From contig LR632930.1 of assembly GCA_902167325.1 (NCBI GenBank), positions 5,084,001 through 5,148,000 on the forward strand: a DNA stretch of 64,000 nucleotides, in the 5' to 3' direction. The notes below the pieces were generated by a model that had not been told where the DNA came from, did not search any database, and saw nothing but the letters and a program-made list of their open reading frames with translations. The DNA comes from Chitinophaga pinensis (GTDB lineage Bacteria; Bacteroidota; Bacteroidia; Chitinophagales; Chitinophagaceae). Shown in pieces: positions 42,567 through 51,151 of this stretch; within the stretch, counting starts at the first letter, position 1, and every line of letters begins with the position of its first letter. Position numbers and translations under genes: made by a program.

Positions 42567-43535
42567 ATGGATAATGATCATTTATTGATCCTGATTGAAA
42601 AATACTTAAACGGGGAAGCCACACCGGCCGAACAGCGATGGGTCGAAAACTGGTACGCCTCTTTCGATAAATCGGAAAACTGGCTGGAAGAATATACAGC
42701 GGAAACCACACAGATAAAACTTGAATTGAAGCAGTCGGTCGGGGAACGGCTTGCGGGCATCCGGCAGCTGGACAGCCTGCATCAGCAGGTATTTACGCCC
42801 CGATACGGCCGTTACCTGAAATGGGCAGCCGCGGCAGCCATTCTGGTACTGATCGGCAGTGCCGCAGCCTTCTTTTACTTACGGACTCCGGCAAAAGACA
42901 TGGAGGTATTGGCAGCAGCTGTCAAATCCCGCACGGCAGCATTGCCCGACGGGTCTGTAGTGACCATACAACCCGGCAGCCAGATCAGTTTCGAGAAAAA
43001 CTTACCGGGCAATTTGCGGGAAATAATACTGGAAGGCAATGCCAGCTTTGATGTAGCCGCGGCCAGCACTCCTTTTGTAGTGGTAACCGGGAACGTGGCC
43101 ACCCAGGTACTGGGGACCATTTTCAACGTAGCCACCTTTCCCGGGGCAGACAGCATTATGGTTACGGTATTAAAAGGAAAAGTACGTGTCAGCAAAGCAC
43201 AACAGGTATTAGGGACACTGGTAGCGGGCGACAGATTACTTTCCGGAAAGGAACATCTTTCGCAGTTCAGATTAAGCAACATACAACTGGCGGAGCTGGA
43301 GAACGGGGAACTGCAGTTCGACAAACAAACGCTGGCCGAGATAATGGCCATCTTCGGACAATGGTATGGCTATACCGTACAGGTTACCGACCCAAACATC
43401 CTGCAGCAGCAGTTCACGGGAAGTTTCAACAGGCAGGAGCCACTGGAAGATCTACTCAGCATTATATGTGATGTCAACAATATTAATTACCACGTAAACC
43501 AAGAGCAAAAACTGGTTATCCTCAGCAGGAAGTAA
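42567..43535 (+). CDS. FecR family anti-sigma factor
   Basis: 322 residues. A short cytoplasmic N-terminal part (1-80, with EQRWVENWYASFDKSENWLEEY) precedes one membrane helix at about 80-100 (WAAAAAILVLIGSAAAFFYL). The periplasmic FecR domain follows (about 115-205, ALPDGSVVTIQPGSQISFEKNL, VLGTIFNVATFPG) and a DUF4974 domain at the end (about 250-322). It pairs with the divergent ECF sigma gene and with the STN-bearing SusC 126 bp downstream. Release of the sigma factor on ligand uptake would induce the fucosidase locus. Confidence 0.94.
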   Translation: MDNDHLLILIEKYLNGEATPAEQRWVENWYASFDKSENWLEEYTAETTQIKLELKQSVGERLAGIRQLDSLHQQVFTPRYGRYLKWAAAAAILVLIGSAAAFFYLRTPAKDMEVLAAAVKSRTAALPDGSVVTIQPGSQISFEKNLPGNLREIILEGNASFDVAAASTPFVVVTGNVATQVLGTIFNVATFPGADSIMVTVLKGKVRVSKAQQVLGTLVAGDRLLSGKEHLSQFRLSNIQLAELENGELQFDKQTLAEIMAIFGQWYGYTVQVTDPNILQQQFTGSFNRQEPLEDLLSIICDVNNINYHVNQEQKLVILSRK

Positions 43536-43589
43536 CCATCATCGGATTAGCAACATTAGTAAACACGAGAAATCTTAACGGAACAAAAA

Positions 43590-43617
43590 GGCCGCCCTGT
43601 GATCAGACAAGACGGCC
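43590..43617 (+). other. Imperfect GC-rich hairpin between fecR and susC
   Basis: The arms at 43590-43600 and 43607-43617 pair at 9 of 11 positions around a 6-nt loop. It lies 55-82 bp after the FecR stop and 45 bp before the SusC start. No T-run follows. It holds the same position as the hairpin at 11663-11687 and may attenuate read-through from FecR into SusC. Confidence 0.45.
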
Positions 43618-43661
43618 GGTTATTGAGTTCTATTTGCGTAACATAAAACCCTTACAAATCT

Positions 43662-46600
43662 ATGCAATTTCATGGAAATGAAGTAGCACGGGCAGCTGTT
43701 GTGCCATGGGCACGGCTGCGTTGTGCTGTCAACCAAAATTTTTTAGCGTTCATGCGGATCTCCACTATGTTTTTCGCCTTACTGGCCGCCACATTTTCCA
43801 CATTAAAGGCAGAAGATGCTTCTGCACAGCGGCTGAAGGAACTGAAGCTTACACTCAAGGCCGGGAATGAATCCCTGCTGCAGGTATTGCGCCGTATTGA
43901 AAAGGCAACCCCGCTGCGGTTCGCCTACAGCGCAACAGAAGTGAACGGCGACCAGCTGGTAACTGCATCTTTCCACAACACACCGCTGGAAGAAGTGCTG
44001 AATACCCTGTTGGTAAAGCGCCATTACGCCTGGAAGGAAAAAGGAAACAACATCCTCATCTACCCCGGACATCAGGCCGTAAAAGCCGCTGCGGACTCCA
44101 TCCTCATCAGGGGCAGGGTCCTTAACCAGGCCGAGCCTCCGCAGCCTATTCCCGGCGCAACGGTATCTGTCAGGGGTACGCCCCGGGGAGTAGCCGCCGA
44201 TGCCGACGGCTTCTTCGAAATCAGGGCGGGTGCCGGTGAAGTACTCGTTTTCTCCATGATCGGTTATACCCCCCGGGAACATACCGTATCCACCAGTCAG
44301 CGCAGCCTTACCATTTCTCTTGCGGAAAGCGTGAGCAGCCTCAATGAGCTGGTGGTAACGGGTTTTACGGCACAAAAGGTGAAACACATGGCCAGCGCCG
44401 TGAGCAGTGTGAACATGGCCAATGTGACAAATAAGCCCATTACACAGCTCTCGCAGGCACTGCAGGGCGGCGTTACGGGCATCAATGTAAGCCAGGGTTC
44501 CGGCCTGCCCGGTGGTGATGCTGCCGCCATCAAGATCCGCGGCGTAGGCACTTTCCTCAGCTCCGACCCGCTGGTATTGGTAGATGGTGTTCCGTTCGAC
44601 ATGAACAAGCTCGACCCTAACACCATTGAAAGCATTTCCGTTCTCAAAGATGCCGCAGCAGCATCGGTGTATGGTGCACGGGCAGGTAACGGCGTTATCC
44701 TCATCACCACCAAAAGAGGCGTGCCGGGTGTACTAAGCCTCCAGTACAATGGTTACGCAGGTTTCCAGTCACCCACCTTCACGCCTGATTTCGTGGATGC
44801 AGCCACCTATATGCGGATGACGAACGAGTCGCTCATCAACATCGGCCGCGACCAGCTCTATTCCGACGAAGCCATCAAAAAAACGGCTGATAAATCCGAC
44901 CCGGTAAACTATCCCGACACCCGCTGGCGCGATGAAGTAGTGCGCCCCCGGTCGGCCATCCAGCAACATTCCATTTCCGTGTCGGGCGGTAACAGCGCCG
45001 CGCGGTTCGCGCTCACGGCTAATTACCTCAGTCAGCAGGGTATGGTGAATAACTCCTCCTTTAACCGGGGGAACGTAAGAGCCAACACCAGCGTAGACCT
45101 CAGTAAAAATGTAGTGGTGTTTATGGATCTGTTCGCTTCCAGAGACGAGCAGAAGGAACCCTACGCGCTCGGTCGCGGTACCGGTGGCATCCTCGGCTGG
45201 GTATACACAGCGCCCCCTAACCTTGCATCCAAATTCCCCAATAAACCCGAAAGGCCCGGATACACCTACTACGGCACCTACGGCGAAAGCTGGAACCCAG
45301 TAGCCAACACCGAAATCGGCGGCATCACCAACAGGATACGGGACGAAGTGCTGATCAACCTCCGGCCTAAATGGGAAATATTGCCGGGATTATTACTGAA
45401 AGGACAATTCAGCTACCGCGTGTCTTCCGGCGCGGATAAACAAAATAGGGACACCTATCTCTTCTTTGATTACTTCACCGACCAGAAAACCGGGCGGGAT
45501 TTTTCCGATATCAAATCTGCCAATCCAACCAACCGTTCCAGTTACTACTACACCGGCGGCAATCTCGACTATACCAAAACCTTCGGCAAACACCGGCTGA
45601 ACGTTATCGGCGGTTATTCGAAAGAGATGAACAATACCGATGCCTGGACGGAGAAAACGCTTACCTCCTTCTTCGGTAAAGCATACTACAGCTACGATGA
45701 CAGATATCTGCTGGAAGCAGGTATGCGGCGCGACGGCTCTTCCCTGTTCGCACCGGGCAAAAAGTGGGGTAACTTCCCATCCATTGCCGCGGGATGGAAC
45801 GTGATGAACGAGGCGTTCATGGAATCCCTCAACTTCCTCGACCAGTTCAAGATCCGTGCATCTTACGGTCAACTGGGCAACAACAACATCGGTGCCTATC
45901 AATACCAATCTACCATTGATGCCGGCAGCGGTAATGAAAGCACCTTCGGTAACCCGGACATCACCTGGGAAAAAGTAGGTATCCTCGACATCGGGGCAGA
46001 TATCAGTCTGCTCAAAAGCAAGCTGGACCTTACGTTCGACTGGTACAACAAAAAAACATCCGACCTCATCCTTACCCCCCAACCCTCACTCACTTCCGCC
46101 ATCAGCCCCACCCCCATCAACATCGGCAGCATGAAGAATGTGGGCTGGGAAGTAAAACTATCTTATAACGCCGATCTCCGGAAAGACCTGAACATCGCCT
46201 TCAACGTGGGTTATTCGCACAATAAATCCACCCTGCTGAAACTGGCGCAGGCCACCCCGCTGATAGAAGGCAACATCATCCGCGAAACAGGCGGCGCCCT
46301 GTCTGAATACTTCGGATTCAGAAGTATGGGCTTACTGCAGAAAGGTGATATCGAAAAAGGCGTAGCCATCATCCAGGGGCAGGCCCCGGGCGATATCCGC
46401 TATGCCGACACCGACGGCAACGGTGTCATCAACGACAACGACAAAGTGAAGCTCGGCAATGCAGACCCTTACAATACCTGGTTCGGCAGCATTTCCCTGA
46501 AATGGAAACAATTCGATTTTGAAACCATGGTAACGGGCACCGGTAATGTGGTTACTTTCTACAATGGCAGAATGGCTATACCGTTCAACGCCGCCGGCGA

Positions 46601-46940
46601 AGGCGGTACGCCTATGACCTGGCACCTCGATTACTGGACGCCTGAAAACCCCGGCGCCCGCTTTCCAAGGCTGCTGCCCTCCCCCGGGTCCAACGAAAGG
46701 GCTTCCGATTTCTGGGCCGTTAACGGTTCATTTGCCCGCGTAAAGTACATGCAGCTGGGGTACAACATCCCCATGCCGCAAAAAGGGGCAGTACGGATCA
46801 AAGGAGTACGCGTGTATGTAAACGCCCAAAACCCGGTCACTATCAAAAAAATGGAGGTGGGCGATCCCGAAAGCAAAGGAGATCAAACCACTTATCCCAT
46901 TATGAAGATGTACACCGCCGGCCTGAACGTTACTTTTTAA
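43662..46940 (+). CDS. SusC/RagA TonB-dependent transporter with STN domain, fucosidase locus
   Basis: 1092 residues. The leader is long before the hydrophobic signal stretch MFFALLAATFSTLKA (about 35-50), as is usual for STN-type SusC; a shorter start at the ATG at 43752 is also possible. An STN domain (about 60-130, LLQVLRRIEKATPLRFAYSA, LEEVLNTLLVKRHYAWKEKG) is followed by a carboxypeptidase-regulatory-like domain (about 150-220), the plug (AAAASVYGARAGNGVILITTKRG) and the barrel ending in AGLNVTF. It works with the SusD and FecR neighbours; the GH29 gene downstream suggests a fucose-containing ligand. Confidence 0.95.
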   Translation: MQFHGNEVARAAVVPWARLRCAVNQNFLAFMRISTMFFALLAATFSTLKAEDASAQRLKELKLTLKAGNESLLQVLRRIEKATPLRFAYSATEVNGDQLVTASFHNTPLEEVLNTLLVKRHYAWKEKGNNILIYPGHQAVKAAADSILIRGRVLNQAEPPQPIPGATVSVRGTPRGVAADADGFFEIRAGAGEVLVFSMIGYTPREHTVSTSQRSLTISLAESVSSLNELVVTGFTAQKVKHMASAVSSVNMANVTNKPITQLSQALQGGVTGINVSQGSGLPGGDAAAIKIRGVGTFLSSDPLVLVDGVPFDMNKLDPNTIESISVLKDAAAASVYGARAGNGVILITTKRGVPGVLSLQYNGYAGFQSPTFTPDFVDAATYMRMTNESLINIGRDQLYSDEAIKKTADKSDPVNYPDTRWRDEVVRPRSAIQQHSISVSGGNSAARFALTANYLSQQGMVNNSSFNRGNVRANTSVDLSKNVVVFMDLFASRDEQKEPYALGRGTGGILGWVYTAPPNLASKFPNKPERPGYTYYGTYGESWNPVANTEIGGITNRIRDEVLINLRPKWEILPGLLLKGQFSYRVSSGADKQNRDTYLFFDYFTDQKTGRDFSDIKSANPTNRSSYYYTGGNLDYTKTFGKHRLNVIGGYSKEMNNTDAWTEKTLTSFFGKAYYSYDDRYLLEAGMRRDGSSLFAPGKKWGNFPSIAAGWNVMNEAFMESLNFLDQFKIRASYGQLGNNNIGAYQYQSTIDAGSGNESTFGNPDITWEKVGILDIGADISLLKSKLDLTFDWYNKKTSDLILTPQPSLTSAISPTPINIGSMKNVGWEVKLSYNADLRKDLNIAFNVGYSHNKSTLLKLAQATPLIEGNIIRETGGALSEYFGFRSMGLLQKGDIEKGVAIIQGQAPGDIRYADTDGNGVINDNDKVKLGNADPYNTWFGSISLKWKQFDFETMVTGTGNVVTFYNGRMAIPFNAAGEGGTPMTWHLDYWTPENPGARFPRLLPSPGSNERASDFWAVNGSFARVKYMQLGYNIPMPQKGAVRIKGVRVYVNAQNPVTIKKMEVGDPESKGDQTTYPIMKMYTAGLNVTF

Positions 46941-46958
46941 TCCACTAATTATCAATCC

Positions 46959-48578
46959 ATGAAAAGGAATTTATTCATACTGCTGTCTGTATTGTCCATT
47001 CCCTTCATTGCCGGGATCAGTTCCTGCAAAAAAGGGTTCCTTGTGCGTGACAACCCCACCGCCACTACCGATGAAAAATGGTGGCGGCTGGAAACCGACC
47101 TGCAAAACTCGCTGGGCAGCATTTACGGCGGCTTGCCTTCCGGCACCCTCAGCAACTACGACTTCATGTCCAATTGCAGGATGCACCTCTCCGGCACCAC
47201 CGATGAAGCCGTTTTCCGTGCCAACTACGGCGACTGGCAAACCTTCCCCGTTGGCCTGGCTACCAGCCAGACCAATACCGTGTTTGAAATCTATAAGAAG
47301 AGCTACTATTATATCCGTAACGCCAGCAGGTTCCTCGAAAATTACAACAGGGCATATGTGGAAGACGCTACCCGCAAAAACCGCTATGCCTCCGAAGCCC
47401 GCGCCCTCCGCGCCTGGTATCATCTCGATCTGTTCCTGCTGTATGGTCCCATTCCGATCGTAGACCACTCCCTCAGCCCGTCGGAGCAATTTGCTACCCG
47501 GAACACGCGGGAAGAGATCATCAGTTTCATTGCCTCGGAACTGGAAATTGCCGCTGCAGGCCTGCCTGCCACCTATCCCGAAAGTGATGCCTACCGGATG
47601 AGCAAAGGCACCTGCTACGCCATGCAAACCATTCTGTACCTGAATGCCGGCGATTATGCCAAATGCGCGACCGCTGCGAAAAAACTTATTGACCTCGATG
47701 TGTATGAACTTTATAAGAGCAGCCAGCCGGATGTGAGCAGCTATGCATCGCTCTTTTCCTACAGCGGCATCGTGAATAAGGAGCGCATCCTCTTCCGCCG
47801 CGGCGGACAGAATGAAGCGTTCTTCAGAAGCGCACCCAAAAGTCTTGGCGGACAGGCTACTACCAGTCCAACCGCAGCCATGGTAAACGCTTATGAAACC
47901 CTGCAGGGGGAGTTCATCGACGAGCTGGGGGCCGACAGTCTCACTATTTACCAGGCAGATCCGGCATTCAAAAACAACCGCGATCCCCGTATGGCCGCCA
48001 GCGTACTCCTGCCGGGAGAAACGTATGTGAACCGGAAACTGGAACCCTTCAAAACGGGTAGTCCTGACCAGATTGGGCTTACCCAATCCACCCAAACCGG
48101 CTTCTGGATCAAGAAATACCTCGATCCGCAGGATGCGGGTACCCCCTGGAGCGGCTCCCTCAACTTCATGATCATCCGTTATGCGGAAGTGCTGCTCGGT
48201 TATGTGGAGTCGCTGGTGGAGATGAATGACTGGCAGAACCCGGATGTGGTATTGTATCTCAACCAGATCAGGAACCGCGCGGGAATGCCGGATGTAGACG
48301 TTTCAAAGTATAATTCACAAGCCGCGATGCGCAAGCTGATCCGTCATGAAAGGCAGGTGGAGCTGGCATTTGAAGGGCAAAGGCTCTTTGACATCCGCCG
48401 GTGGAAAACTGCAGAAGTACTGCTGAACGAATCCGCAAAAGGCGCGATAGATCCCGCAACAGGAAAGGCGGTCATCATCGAGCAACGTAAATTCAACGCT
48501 GCAAGAGATTACGTTTGGCCCATTCCCCTCGCAGAAATCAATGCGAATCCCAATATGAAACAAAACCCTAACTGGTAA
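46959..48578 (+). CDS. SusD/RagB family nutrient-binding lipoprotein, fucosidase locus
   Basis: 539 residues. The lipobox ISSC (about 20-23) is followed by KKGFLVRDNPTATTDEKWW. SusD signatures include ASEARALRAWYHLDLFLLYGPIPIV, IIRYAEVLLGYVESLVEM, LNQIRNRAGMPDVD, RHERQVELAFEGQRLFDIRRWKT and VWPIPLAEI. It is an outer-membrane lipoprotein that binds glycan above the SusC pore. The gene is 18 bp after SusC and 29 bp before the fucosidase. Confidence 0.95.
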   Translation: MKRNLFILLSVLSIPFIAGISSCKKGFLVRDNPTATTDEKWWRLETDLQNSLGSIYGGLPSGTLSNYDFMSNCRMHLSGTTDEAVFRANYGDWQTFPVGLATSQTNTVFEIYKKSYYYIRNASRFLENYNRAYVEDATRKNRYASEARALRAWYHLDLFLLYGPIPIVDHSLSPSEQFATRNTREEIISFIASELEIAAAGLPATYPESDAYRMSKGTCYAMQTILYLNAGDYAKCATAAKKLIDLDVYELYKSSQPDVSSYASLFSYSGIVNKERILFRRGGQNEAFFRSAPKSLGGQATTSPTAAMVNAYETLQGEFIDELGADSLTIYQADPAFKNNRDPRMAASVLLPGETYVNRKLEPFKTGSPDQIGLTQSTQTGFWIKKYLDPQDAGTPWSGSLNFMIIRYAEVLLGYVESLVEMNDWQNPDVVLYLNQIRNRAGMPDVDVSKYNSQAAMRKLIRHERQVELAFEGQRLFDIRRWKTAEVLLNESAKGAIDPATGKAVIIEQRKFNAARDYVWPIPLAEINANPNMKQNPNW

Positions 48579-48607
48579 AAACCACAACAACATTACAGGT
48601 TATTCAG

Positions 48608-50413
48608 ATGAAGAAAGCGTTATTTAAAATATGCCTGCTCGGCGGCATACTGCTGTCCGGCTACACGGCCACGGCGCAGGCAGATGAAGGATTGAAAGCG
48701 AACGCCAACGAACCGGAAGCGCTCCGCAATGCGCGCATGCGCTGGTTCCGCGATGCGCACTTCGGCATGTTCGTACATTGGGGACTATACAGCGCCGCCG
48801 CCGGCGAGTGGAACGGGAAAGATTACGAAGGCTGCGTGGAATGGATACAAAATATGGCCAATGTGCCTGCCGATGTATATGAAAAAAAGCTGACACCGCT
48901 ATTCAGGCCCAAAAAGGACTTTGCACGCGAATGGGCAAAAACGGCTAAGGAAGCAGGATGCCGGTATGTTATCTTCACCACCCGCCACCACGAAGGGTTT
49001 GCATTGCACGACAGCAAAACCACCACCTACGACGGCATGGACGTTACCGGCCGCGACCTTATGCGGGAGATCGTTAACGCCCTGCATGAACAGGGGCTGC
49101 GCGTGGGGGTGTATTTTTCGCTGGTTGACTGGCACCACCCGGACGCTTATGTGGAACACGGCATGCCTACACCCGGCGGTGTAAAAAACGATACCCGAGA
49201 TAATGCGAAGTATGTGACCTACATGCATCAGCAGGCGGAGGAGATATTCTCCAATTACGGCCCTATCGACGTGGTTTGGTGGGATTACAGCTCCAAAGAG
49301 ATACAGGGCGAAAAATGGGGTGCTAATGCGCTTGTGGACATGGTCAAGAAGCATCATCCCAACATCATCATGAACAACCGGCTCTATCACTTCGATCACA
49401 ACAGCGAGTATACCCGCGCCAACGGCGACCTCGTTACACCGGAGCAGTTCATTCCCGAAGCGGGTTATAAGGATATGGACTGGGAATCGTGCATGACCAT
49501 GAACGGCACCTGGGGTTACAGCAAAAACAACCAGCGCTGGCATACCGAAAAGGAACTGGTGCAAAACATGATCGATATCGTTTCCAAGGGAGGCAATTAC
49601 CTGCTGAACGTAGGCCCTATGGCAGACGGAACCATCCCTGCCAAAAGCGTGGACCTGATGCAGGGGATCGGTGAATGGATGAAGGTGAACGGAGAGTCTG
49701 TTTATGGCTCACGGGCAAACAGCATCGGAAAAGTGAACTGGGGACGGATCACCACCAAAAACGGTAAATATTACCTCCACATTTTCCACTGGCCGGAAAA
49801 CAACAGGCTGCTGGTACCCATTGCACCGGATGCCGGAAGTACGCCCCGCGCCGTGTATCTCGCAGACGAAGCACGTACGCCCCTGCAAACCACCGTGTCC
49901 GAACCCGGTATTTCCATCGATATCAGCAATACCGCATTCCGCAATAACCTCGCCACGGTGATAGAACTGGACGTTGCCGGTACCTCTCTCGTACCCTCCG
50001 GCATTTTCCCGGATGCCGGCGGCGGTTATCATTTACCTCCCGGCGATGCCATCCTCCACGAGGGTGTTGCATTATCCATGGGCGACAACCCAGTTTTATA
50101 CAGCTGGACAGCCCTGACCGGCACCGCCACCTGGAACCTCCAGGTAAAGCAACCCGGGAAATACAAGGTGATGCTCCGCGCCGCTTGTACAGATGAATCC
50201 GCCGGTTCGAAAATAGCCCTGACTGCAGGCAGCACTACCCTTACCGGTGTGGTTAAAAGCACCAGCAACAACTGGAGTGCTTACCAGGATTGGGAACTCG
50301 GCACCGTGAACATTCCCAAAAAAGGCGTGAATACACTGGTGATTAAACCGCTGACCAAACCCGGCCTGGGGGTGATGAACCTCCAACAGGTACGGCTGGT
50401 ACGCGTGAAATAA
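48608..50413 (+). CDS. Alpha-L-fucosidase, glycoside hydrolase family 29
   Basis: 601 residues with a signal peptide (about 1-24, ending TATAQA). The GH29 catalytic barrel (about 40-375) shows FRDAHFGMFVHWGLYS, the substrate histidines in TTRHHEGFALHDS (His 127-128), and the nucleophile Asp 226 in IDVVWWDYS. The segment TMNGTWGYSKNNQRWHTEKELVQNMIDIVSKGGNYLLNVGPMADGTI is a hallmark of the family. A C-terminal beta-sandwich (about 470-601) is probably a carbohydrate-binding module. It hydrolyses terminal alpha-L-fucose from glycans in the periplasm or at the cell surface. It is the only catalytic gene in this SusCD locus and its last gene. Confidence 0.95.
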   Translation: MKKALFKICLLGGILLSGYTATAQADEGLKANANEPEALRNARMRWFRDAHFGMFVHWGLYSAAAGEWNGKDYEGCVEWIQNMANVPADVYEKKLTPLFRPKKDFAREWAKTAKEAGCRYVIFTTRHHEGFALHDSKTTTYDGMDVTGRDLMREIVNALHEQGLRVGVYFSLVDWHHPDAYVEHGMPTPGGVKNDTRDNAKYVTYMHQQAEEIFSNYGPIDVVWWDYSSKEIQGEKWGANALVDMVKKHHPNIIMNNRLYHFDHNSEYTRANGDLVTPEQFIPEAGYKDMDWESCMTMNGTWGYSKNNQRWHTEKELVQNMIDIVSKGGNYLLNVGPMADGTIPAKSVDLMQGIGEWMKVNGESVYGSRANSIGKVNWGRITTKNGKYYLHIFHWPENNRLLVPIAPDAGSTPRAVYLADEARTPLQTTVSEPGISIDISNTAFRNNLATVIELDVAGTSLVPSGIFPDAGGGYHLPPGDAILHEGVALSMGDNPVLYSWTALTGTATWNLQVKQPGKYKVMLRAACTDESAGSKIALTAGSTTLTGVVKSTSNNWSAYQDWELGTVNIPKKGVNTLVIKPLTKPGLGVMNLQQVRLVRVK

Positions 50414-50435
50414 CCAGCATATCAAAAAAAGAAAA

Positions 50436-50460
50436 GGGTAGCCGATCATATCAGCTACCC
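50436..50460. terminator. Bidirectional terminator after the fucosidase gene
   Basis: A 7-bp stem GGGTAGC / GCTACCC, extendable inward after one mismatch, is followed by seven T on the plus strand (50461-50467) and preceded by an A-rich tract that gives Ts on the minus strand. It lies between the convergent fucosidase (ends 50413) and reductase (ends 50485) genes. Confidence 0.88.
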
Positions 50461-50484
50461 TTTTTTTATGTTTTACGCAGCGCT

Positions 50485-51051
50485 TTACAGCTTCGTGTAG
50501 TGCAAGGTAATAACGCCCGAAGCCATCGTTTTCGACTCCAGCAGTTTCAAATTAATCTTCGGCTCATGGCTGTCGAACAGGCTGATCCCTTCTCCTAATA
50601 TTACAGGATGCAGGGTTATTTTAAACTCGTCTATCAGTCCGAGCTTCATCAGGCTTTTAGCGAGACCGGGGCTGCCGAAGATCACCAGGTCTTTACCCGG
50701 TTGTTGTTTCAGCTTATTCACTTCCTCCGCAATGTTGTCTTTGATCAATGTGGTATTGTGCCAGTCTGCGCTGGTTAATGTAGTTGAGAAAACTATTTTG
50801 GGGATTTGCTGCACCCATTTGGCATGTTCCAGTGTGTGGCCTTTTGCATTCGGGTCGTTCAATACGCCGGGCCAGTAACCTTCCATTAAATGGTAGGTGG
50901 TTTTGCCGTAAACCGGGGCGCCTACTGTTTTTACCACTTCATCTGCGTATCGCTGCAGTTCTTCGTCGTAGGTCAAAAAGTCGAGGCCGCCATTCTTATC
51001 ACCGGCAAAACCATCGAGGGACATATGTGCAAATAGAACCAGCTTTCTCAT
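50485..51051 (-). CDS. RibD C-terminal / dihydrofolate-reductase-like family protein
   Basis: 188 residues from the ATG at 51051 (MRKLVLFAHMSLDGFAGDKNGG). A longer frame to 51090 begins almost at the -7 box and is unlikely. The fold is that of the RibD C-terminal/DHFR-like reductases: VVKTVGAPVYGKTTYHLM in the middle, then EVNKLKQQPGKDLVIFGSPGLAKSLMKLGLIDEFKITLHPVILGEG, the NADPH-binding part. Standalone members (YyaP/YwjB-like) are not proven folate or riboflavin enzymes. It is monocistronic. Confidence 0.9.
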   Translation of the reverse strand: MRKLVLFAHMSLDGFAGDKNGGLDFLTYDEELQRYADEVVKTVGAPVYGKTTYHLMEGYWPGVLNDPNAKGHTLEHAKWVQQIPKIVFSTTLTSADWHNTTLIKDNIAEEVNKLKQQPGKDLVIFGSPGLAKSLMKLGLIDEFKITLHPVILGEGISLFDSHEPKINLKLLESKTMASGVITLHYTKL

Positions 51052-51094
51052 TGGGAGTGTAATTTGTATGTTTTGAACGATTATTTCCAATATA

Positions 51095-51102
51095 CAAAAC
51101 TA
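51095..51102 (-). promoter_or_regulatory. -7 box of the reductase gene
   Basis: On the minus strand this reads TAGTTTTG, a perfect TAnnTTTG match, 43 bp before the ATG at 51051. No clear TTTG lies at the -33 distance. A transcript starting just downstream would exclude the alternative start at 51090. Confidence 0.5.
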
Positions 51103-51151
51103 TCGCCCCCAAGTAAGACTAATGATGGGGGTTTGTGACAAATAAGGGTGG

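Noticed and set aside
46971-48095. A 374-codon minus-strand frame inside the SusD gene
   Set aside because: The plus-strand SusD has lipobox and all family motifs; the antisense product has no recognised features.
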